NCBI GenBank assembly: GCA_964345135.1
Contig: CAYFQI010000080.1
Span: 1-10,839, forward strand
Origin: CAYMKE01 sp964345135
GTDB taxonomy: Bacteria; Bacteroidota; Bacteroidia; Bacteroidales; JBBRXJ01
DNA: 10,839 nt
Reading direction: 5' to 3'
The position numbers and the translations under genes are program-made. Shown one piece after another: positions 6,314 to 10,839 of this stretch (within the stretch, counting starts at the first letter, position 1; each line of letters opens with the position of its first letter). The notes under the pieces are model-generated. The model made no database searches. It was given only the letters and a program-made list of their open reading frames with translations, and had not been told where the DNA came from.

Positions 6314-7909
6314 TTAAAATTCATACACTACTCCTGCATGCAAACCAACATGATTCATCTTATTGGATAGTGCATAGTCTTTCGCGTAAATTGAATTCAG
6401 GCTTTGCCTGTATCGCACCCCGGCCAGTACCTTCCATTGGCGGGTGAGTGTATAGTGAACATTGATTTCTCCCGTGTACATAAAACGGGTTTTGGCAAAG
6501 GGTACCCGGTTTAACGCGATGAGTGTTTCCCCGTCATCAGGATTTAGTGTGTTCCCTTTTGCACGTGTATATATCCCTGCAATAATGCCAGTGTTGAAGG
6601 AACAGGATATGTTGTCATTTAATTTAAAGGTATAACCGATGATAAGTGGTATTTCAATATATGAATACCGGTTGATGCCATTGTATTGTAGTCCGCTGAC
6701 TGAAGTATCATAACGCGCGTTCTCAATAGTATCTACTGTCGTGGCCCACGTGGAGTCATAAATTTCAATCCACGTGGTGTCATTGCCGGTGATTTCGGCA
6801 TATTTTTCAAGAAGGAATACATCCCAATAACCGTCAACCGTATAGTCAAAACTGATGGACGTATCAATATCTGTTATCTTGTTGTTGAGGTTTATTTTAT
6901 TTCGCGATCGCGTGTATGCCATGCCGGATTTTATAGTCCAATGATGAATGACGGCTCCAATATTTACCCCTGATGTAAAAGAGGGGAGGGTGGTTACCGA
7001 GTTTTGAATTGTTGCAGCGAGTTGTGTATCTGTTTTATCTGTTGCCTCAACAGAATGGTTTACCGGGATTAAGATGCCTGTATACGCGTGTGCAAACATG
7101 TTGACATCGAGGGATGAAGGTTGCTTATTCCATTTGAAATGAAGTTTGTTAAAAGCATTTATTTTTTGAATTCCAGGTGTTTTGGATAATTTGTAATTTC
7201 CATACGGTTTTATAGGTTGGGCCACGAAAAAGGTATCATTCCGAATGATGATGAATTTTCTGTATTTGCTTGAATCATAAAAGATATTATGTCCTTTTTT
7301 TATCCGTTCTTCATAATCCTCTTTATCTTCTGAATACCATATGATGGTGTCATTGTTGACCAATTTTTTGGTATTGGCCAACGTGTCATTTTGTTTGATG
7401 GTATCACGTTCCAATTCCTGATCGTGAAGCATGGTAATATCCTGTTTTGAAATAATGGTATCTTTTTGTACCCCGGGTTGTTCTTTTTCAGGTGTTTGTT
7501 TAGTGCTTTTTGGAAATGGTGTGCTTTTGGCAGAAGGTTGTTCCGGCGTTGTTGTCCGGGGAGAAGATGTACCTCTTTTTCGGTGGATCAATAGTTGCGA
7601 ACTGATGATCTTGTAATCAATCATATCATTCCTGATGATCTCCTTTAAAACATCTTTGACTCTCACGCTTTCTGCATTTAAGGTGGTGATCCTGTTAATT
7701 TCTATGATTTCACTGTTGTAAGTGAGGTTTAACCCGATTTCTTTACCTATTTTATCAAGCACATCCGATAATTTTTCATTGGTAGCAGACAATGTTATTT
7801 TTTTATTCAATGCATTGGATTGTGCCGGGGTGTTTTTTGCATAAAGGAATAGTATAAGGAATAGTATAAAAATGTATTTTGTCTTCAAGATTATTTTTTT
7901 ATTAATCAT
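6314..7909 (-). CDS. Outer-membrane sensor: STN domain fused to a short beta-barrel
   Basis: 531 residues. A hydrophobic signal peptide covers about 1-30 (ending PAQ). Residues about 35-108 form an STN (secretin/TonB short N-terminal) domain: ITLSATNEKLSDVLDKIG, then the second repeat VRVKDVLKEII and QLLIHRK. A Pro/Thr/Lys-rich linker (112-150) and a charged region follow. Residues about 265-531 show amphipathic beta strands with aromatic girdles and end in VVYEF, like small Bacteroidota outer-membrane barrels. STN domains of FecA-type receptors signal to FecR proteins in the periplasm; the overlap with fecR (TAA and ATG share base 7909, TAATG) suggests coupled translation and that role here. 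There is no TonB box, plug or 22-strand barrel, so it is not a TonB-dependent transporter. The ligand is unknown. It could also be a structural outer-membrane protein. Confidence 0.85.
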   Translation of the reverse strand: MINKKIILKTKYIFILFLILFLYAKNTPAQSNALNKKITLSATNEKLSDVLDKIGKEIGLNLTYNSEIIEINRITTLNAESVRVKDVLKEIIRNDMIDYKIISSQLLIHRKRGTSSPRTTTPEQPSAKSTPFPKSTKQTPEKEQPGVQKDTIISKQDITMLHDQELERDTIKQNDTLANTKKLVNNDTIIWYSEDKEDYEERIKKGHNIFYDSSKYRKFIIIRNDTFFVAQPIKPYGNYKLSKTPGIQKINAFNKLHFKWNKQPSSLDVNMFAHAYTGILIPVNHSVEATDKTDTQLAATIQNSVTTLPSFTSGVNIGAVIHHWTIKSGMAYTRSRNKINLNNKITDIDTSISFDYTVDGYWDVFLLEKYAEITGNDTTWIEIYDSTWATTVDTIENARYDTSVSGLQYNGINRYSYIEIPLIIGYTFKLNDNISCSFNTGIIAGIYTRAKGNTLNPDDGETLIALNRVPFAKTRFMYTGEINVHYTLTRQWKVLAGVRYRQSLNSIYAKDYALSNKMNHVGLHAGVVYEF

Positions 7910-8913
7910 TAACAGCCGTCCCCGCTCATAATGTAAACACTATCTTTTTTAGATATATTCAGGCCAAATGTAAGCTCCAGCATTTCCATTACAAATTCAA
8001 TGGAGTCATTATCAAAAGTTGAGGTTAAAGTACAGTTGTTAATGTTGCCCTTGTCAACCTCTATTTGTATGGAATAGTGTTCTTCCAAAGTTTTCACCAC
8101 CTCGTTCATGTTATCGTTTTTAAATATGAGAACCCCGGTTTTCCAGGCAAGATAGTTCAAATCAGTATTTTTATATTTATAGACGGCTTGATTTGATTTA
8201 CAATAGATTCCAGTTTCTCCTGCCGTTAATAAGACCTGGTTTTGTTTTTTGTTTATTGAATAGATGAGCACCTTGCCGGATTGCACGGTAACTTTGATGG
8301 TGTCGCCATTAAACGCGTTGATATTGAAAGCTGTGCCGACAACTTCTGCCCTGAATTCATCAATTTTAATGATGAATGGCTTTTCCGGTTGTTTTTCAAC
8401 ATTAAAAAATATTTCACCTTCCACGCGAACTGTCCTCTTGTCTTGTTGAAATTGTTCTGGATAGGAGAGGGCAGAATTGTTATTCAAACATGCAATTGAA
8501 CCATCTGTTAGGGTGTCAGAAATTATTTGTTGTTGCAGATTTTGCACTGTAACCATGTCAGGTTTATGGATGAATTGGTATACATACCAAACCCCCATCC
8601 CTAACAGAAAAGCCGCGGCTATTCTGCCGGCATGAATGAATAAACGTTTTATTTTTGAAGATGAGTTGGAAGATGTAGTTGACGATTTGATTTTTTCTTT
8701 GAAATGGATAAATTCTTCGTCTGTATTGATCTGTTCTTTGGCTTGCTTATATTCAATTGCATAATGTAAATGTTTAATTTTTTTATAGTAATCCCTTGAT
8801 TTCTCATCGGTACGGATGAGGTGTTCAGCTTTCACCTTCTCTTCTTTGCTTGTTTCACCAAGCAGGTATTTGGTTAAAAGCGCTTTATTATTATATGTTG
8901 AGTTTTCGTTCAT
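7909..8913 (-). CDS. FecR-family anti-sigma factor
   Basis: 334 residues, a single-pass inner-membrane protein expected to hold the adjacent sigma factor and release or activate it on a periplasmic signal. The cytoplasmic N-terminal part (1-88) contains helices around YLLGETSKEEKVKAEHLI, typical of Bacteroidota FecR proteins. A transmembrane helix spans about 91-112. The periplasmic FecR domain (about 122-216) has DGSIACLNNNSALSYPE, RTVRVEGEIFFNVEK and the GTAFNINAF motif. The C-terminal part (about 262-332) matches the DUF4974 half seen in Bacteroidota FecR proteins, which resembles an STN fold. The gene starts 60 bases after the sigma stop codon, with a promoter copy inside that gap, and its stop overlaps the next start. 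FecR proteins may act negatively or positively; which applies here cannot be read from sequence. Confidence 0.95.
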   Translation of the reverse strand: MNENSTYNNKALLTKYLLGETSKEEKVKAEHLIRTDEKSRDYYKKIKHLHYAIEYKQAKEQINTDEEFIHFKEKIKSSTTSSNSSSKIKRLFIHAGRIAAAFLLGMGVWYVYQFIHKPDMVTVQNLQQQIISDTLTDGSIACLNNNSALSYPEQFQQDKRTVRVEGEIFFNVEKQPEKPFIIKIDEFRAEVVGTAFNINAFNGDTIKVTVQSGKVLIYSINKKQNQVLLTAGETGIYCKSNQAVYKYKNTDLNYLAWKTGVLIFKNDNMNEVVKTLEEHYSIQIEVDKGNINNCTLTSTFDNDSIEFVMEMLELTFGLNISKKDSVYIMSGDGC

Positions 8914-8926
8914 TTTTATTTTTCCC

Positions 8927-8966
8927 GGTTTCTATATATAAAACAAAAAAATCTTCATTGACCCTT
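8927..8966 (-). promoter_or_regulatory. Proposed ECF-sigma promoter inside the sigma-fecR gap
   Basis: On the minus strand ACTAAGGGT (8969-8961), 14 bases, TTGTT (8946-8942), 10 bases, AAACC (8931-8927), only 13 bases before the fecR ATG. The spacing equals that of the two cargo promoters. It sits just after the sigma stop codon, so the anti-sigma and sensor genes could be activated separately from the sigma gene. This would be negative feedback if FecR is inhibitory, or amplification if it is an activator. Confidence 0.7.
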
Positions 8967-8973
8967 AGTTTTT

Positions 8974-9552
8974 TTAAAAAAATTTTATCATAAGTACAAT
9001 GAATATATGCAAGTAGTCTTTCATCGCCTTGCTTAGTTTGTTTAATGCATTGGAGACGTGTGCTTCTACTGTTTTAACAGACACATCCATCTGCTCTGCT
9101 ATTTCTTTATATTTTAAATGTTCAAACCTGCTCAATTGAAATGCCAGCTTGCATTTTTCCGGCAATTTATTGATTTCCTGGTCAATGATGTCTTCTAATT
9201 GATTTTCTTCCAGGCCTTCGATAAAATGTTGATCTTCTTCAACCAGTTTATCTTCCAAGTCTTCGTCAATATTTATGGTAGATTTATTTTTCTTTAGATA
9301 GTTGATTGACCTGTTGGATACGGATTTATACAGGTATGCTTTCAGGTTGTCCTGAAAATTAAGCTGTTCTCTTTTTGTCCACAGGTTTATCATGACATCC
9401 TGTACCACTTCTTTGGCAGCATCCATATCCTGAACATATCGTTTTGAATACACGTATAATTCTATAAAATATTTGTCATACAGGTATTTATAAGCTGTTT
9501 CTTCGCCTTTTTTCAGGCTTTCAATGAATGTTATGTCCAGTTTATTTGGCAT
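8974..9552 (-). CDS. ECF (group 4) RNA polymerase sigma-70 factor, FecI-like
   Basis: 192 residues, the usual length for Bacteroidota ECF sigma factors. Region 2 (about 10-80) includes YDKYFIELYVYSKRYVQDMDAA-type core-binding residues, EVVQDVMINLW, and the -10-recognition helix near KAYLYKSVSNRSINYLKK. An acidic linker (95-122) follows. Region 4 (about 124-178) has LPEKCKLAF and a helix-turn-helix (147-173) containing KEIAEQMDVSVKTVEAHVSNAL, which reads the -35 element. The C-terminal tail (181-192) is strikingly hydrophobic. It is followed by fecR, so it is the likely partner. No AGGGT-TTGTT motif is visible upstream. A TATATTTA near 9601-9608 on this strand is a weak -7 candidate, suggesting housekeeping rather than self-driven expression. 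Confidence 0.96.
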   Translation of the reverse strand: MPNKLDITFIESLKKGEETAYKYLYDKYFIELYVYSKRYVQDMDAAKEVVQDVMINLWTKREQLNFQDNLKAYLYKSVSNRSINYLKKNKSTINIDEDLEDKLVEEDQHFIEGLEENQLEDIIDQEINKLPEKCKLAFQLSRFEHLKYKEIAEQMDVSVKTVEAHVSNALNKLSKAMKDYLHIFIVLMIKFF

Positions 9553-9658
9553 CTATTATTCTTATCTTTTTAACATTTTATATTTAATTTTATATGAAGT
9601 TAAATATAATAAAATAATTTTTTTCTGGAAAAAATAGTTTGTCCCGGGCTTGAATGTT

Positions 9659-9716
9659 ACTATAGGGAACTTCTGAAAATTTTGATGCGAAGGAATTTTT
9701 AGAAGTTCCCTATAGT
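9659..9716. repeat. 58-base near-perfect palindrome, MITE-like or joined transposon ends
   Basis: The arms ACTATAGGGAACTTCT (9659-9674) and AGAAGTTCCCTATAGT (9701-9716) are perfect inverted repeats of 16 bp. The stem continues inward through a G.T pair and six A/T pairs to an 8-12 base centre around GATGCGAA. No T run follows on either strand, so it does not look like a terminator. The regular arms resemble terminal inverted repeats of a small non-autonomous element, or left and right ends of an insertion sequence left after excision. I cannot name an IS family. Confidence 0.75.
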
Positions 9717-9722
9717 TATAAA

Positions 9723-9859
9723 AACGATTAACCATATTTTATTTTTTGAAAGATATAAATTGTACTATACTCGTCGCCAGCCACCTTAAAGGCAAAAGAA
9801 TGCTTAAAGAAGTAAAAAAGGATCCTGATCAAATCAAAAAGAATTCCAACGCAGCTTAA
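9723..9859 (+). pseudogene. Possible remnant reading frame
   Basis: A plus-strand frame is open from just after a stop near 9720 to TAA at 9857-9859. Its last 19 codons can start at ATG 9800 (MLKEVKKDPDQ to KNSNAA). The composition is lysine-rich and protein-like, but the frame is short, lacks a visible ribosome-binding context, and its upstream part is A/T-rich. It lies right beside the palindrome, so it might be the tail of a gene that the element once interrupted. It may equally be chance. Confidence 0.2.
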
Positions 9860-9948
9860 TCCTCTCGCCTCTTCAATTTCATTTGATCTGTTATTTGAAG
9901 GGCTGGCCTTTCGTGTTCCGTGTTAAAGTCCTGTAATGGACAGGTTCA

Positions 9949-10563
9949 TTATCTAAATTTTCGCTTAATCCATTTCCATTTCCAAATAACAACCCCGGTG
10001 AGAATTATTAATGGCCAGATATTGACGAGGAAAAGGAACAACCCGGTGATGATTGACCAACCGTTTTCAAGTCCTTCCACGAGTTTTTTAATATATGGTT
10101 TTTCATATATTTTGGGTTCAGGTACAAATTCAACTTTTTCATAAATGGTTACGTTAATCGTACTAAAATTGACTTTGTCCTGCAAATACCTCAATCTTCC
10201 TTCTTTTGCTTCAATTTCTTCGGTTATTTTCCTGATGGCTTCTTCCGCTTCAATGATGTCTTTGACTTCCCCGGCTTTATTTTTTAAAACATCTATATAC
10301 CGGTCCCTTACTTCTTTTTTTGTTTTCAGCCTGCTTTTTATGTCAATAAATTCCTCGGTGACATCATTGGATTCGATGTTTATTTCCTCAACAAATATGG
10401 CTTCTTTTTTGACTTTATCTATTAACGGGTCAAATTTGTCATGGTTTACGCGGATGCTGATTTTATTTGTTACCCGGTGATTGGACGATGTTAAATCCAT
10501 GCTCGAGATAAAGCCTTCGTGTTTTTTAATGATCTCCCGGATGCTATGGGTTGATTCTTTCAC
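9949..10563 (-). CDS. DUF4349 family membrane protein, N-terminally truncated
   Basis: 204 residues from a GTG at 10563. The family is recognisable: a beta-rich start (FISSMDLTSSNHRVTNKISIRV), then VTEEFIDIKSRLKTKKEVRDRY, a coiled coil (about 72-130) with EAEEAIRKITEEIEAKEGRLRYL, STINVTIYE, and a C-terminal transmembrane helix (about 170-194) with a basic KWIKRKFR tail. Family members normally begin with a lipoprotein or signal peptide and about 80 further residues. Here the frame upstream of GTG still reads NLRFQVKNV, the usual start of the conserved domain, and then meets TAA at 10588-10590. No signal peptide is found upstream in any frame. I see no good ATG. The gene is therefore probably 5'-truncated or frameshifted and may be a pseudogene; function unknown. 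Confidence 0.8.
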   Translation of the reverse strand: MKESTHSIREIIKKHEGFISSMDLTSSNHRVTNKISIRVNHDKFDPLIDKVKKEAIFVEEINIESNDVTEEFIDIKSRLKTKKEVRDRYIDVLKNKAGEVKDIIEAEEAIRKITEEIEAKEGRLRYLQDKVNFSTINVTIYEKVEFVPEPKIYEKPYIKKLVEGLENGWSIITGLFLFLVNIWPLIILTGVVIWKWKWIKRKFR

Positions 10564-10839
10564 GTTTTTTACCTGGAAACGTAGATTTTAAACATTGGAA
10601 AAGGTATCGGGGAAGGCTGAGCTCGTGTGCTAAAAATATATAAAATTAACCTGTAACTTTTTCGTTTTTACGTAATATGTATTTCCAAGGTGTCCAGCAG
10701 GGTAATTGTTTTGGCAGTTACCTCTGCATTATGCCACGTGTCATTAATTTTGACTTTTCAAATTTAATTATTTCTACTTTACGAACTTAAAATTATTTGA
10801 TTTTCAGCTTGTTTTTTATATTTCAGTTCAATATCGTAT
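10564..10839. other. Upstream edge region with no intact gene
   Basis: This stretch should contain the promoter and signal peptide of the DUF4349 gene but shows neither. On the minus strand one reading frame has two protein-like pieces separated by stops. The first is 10838-10779 (YDIELKYKKQAENQIILSS then stop), which could be the tail of a gene entering from the right. The second is 10757-10668, a 29-codon open piece with NDTWHNAEVTAKTITLLDTL. Both are short, and I do not recognise either. Confidence 0.4.
10779..10838 (-). CDS. Possible C-terminal end of a gene entering from the right edge
   Basis: Nineteen open codons followed by TAA on the minus strand, rich in Lys, Glu and Gln (IELKYKKQAENQIIL), which reads like a coiled-coil or TPR-linker tail. 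The frame is open to the window edge. It is too short for a family call and could be chance. Confidence 0.25.
   Translation of the reverse strand, partial: YDIELKYKKQAENQIILSS

Larger units (their letters stand above)
9553..9948. other. Gene-poor spacer with a palindrome and coding scraps
   Basis: About 400 bases without a convincing gene. It holds the sigma leader (9553 to about 9640, very A/T-rich), the 58-base palindrome at 9659-9716, a possible remnant frame at about 9723-9859, and a weak 5-bp hairpin (CCTGT 9930-9934 with ACAGG 9940-9944) just past the DUF4349 stop that lacks a U run and so is not a good terminator. Confidence 0.6.

Noticed and set aside
6903..6912. CGCGATCGCG palindrome as a regulatory or HIP1-like site
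   Set aside because: A single occurrence inside a coding region, explained by codons.
6314..7909. TonB-dependent transporter (FecA/SusC)
   Set aside because: At 531 residues there is no plug domain and no TonB box, and the barrel part is too short for 22 strands.
9930..9944. Small hairpin after the DUF4349 gene as a terminator
   Set aside because: Only a 5-bp stem, with no U run on the minus strand.

Overview
The window looks like AT-rich chromosomal DNA from a member of the Bacteroidota. The evidence is two secreted proteins with C-terminal type A sorting domains of the type IX secretion system (T9SS), a short Bacteroidota-type ECF sigma factor, a FecR-like anti-sigma factor with a C-terminal DUF4974-like half, and a TATATTTG promoter box at the left edge. 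Genus cannot be judged from the sequence.

Layout. Bases 1-311 hold a possible outward promoter, a short remnant-like plus-strand frame and a bidirectional terminator. All main genes lie on the minus strand, so they read from right to left: an ECF sigma factor (8974-9552), a FecR-type anti-sigma factor (7909-8913), an outer-membrane protein with an STN signalling domain fused to a short beta-barrel (6314-7909, overlapping the fecR stop as TAATG), a 286-residue T9SS cargo (5287-6147) and a 1632-residue T9SS cargo (312-5210). The giant cargo has a seven-blade propeller-like repeat, then arrays of PKD, Ig-like and carboxypeptidase-regulatory-like domains. About 0.84 kb of that array is duplicated almost exactly, 1290 bp apart. 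To the right lie a 58-base palindrome (9659-9716), a gene-poor stretch, and a DUF4349 membrane protein (9949-10563) that seems to have lost its N-terminus. Decayed coding scraps run from there to the edge.

How the genes may work together. Sigma factor, FecR and STN protein form a FecI-FecR-FecA-like cell-surface signalling chain, but the surface component is not a TonB-dependent transporter. Three minus-strand intergenic sites, ahead of fecR, of the 286-aa gene and of the giant gene, carry the same composite motif with identical spacing: AGGGT-N14-TTGTT-N10-AAACC. I infer that this is the promoter of the local sigma factor. In that model the sigma factor drives its own anti-sigma/sensor operon and two surface-exported proteins, making a self-contained signalling-and-display locus. 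This regulatory module is the most interesting content of the window.
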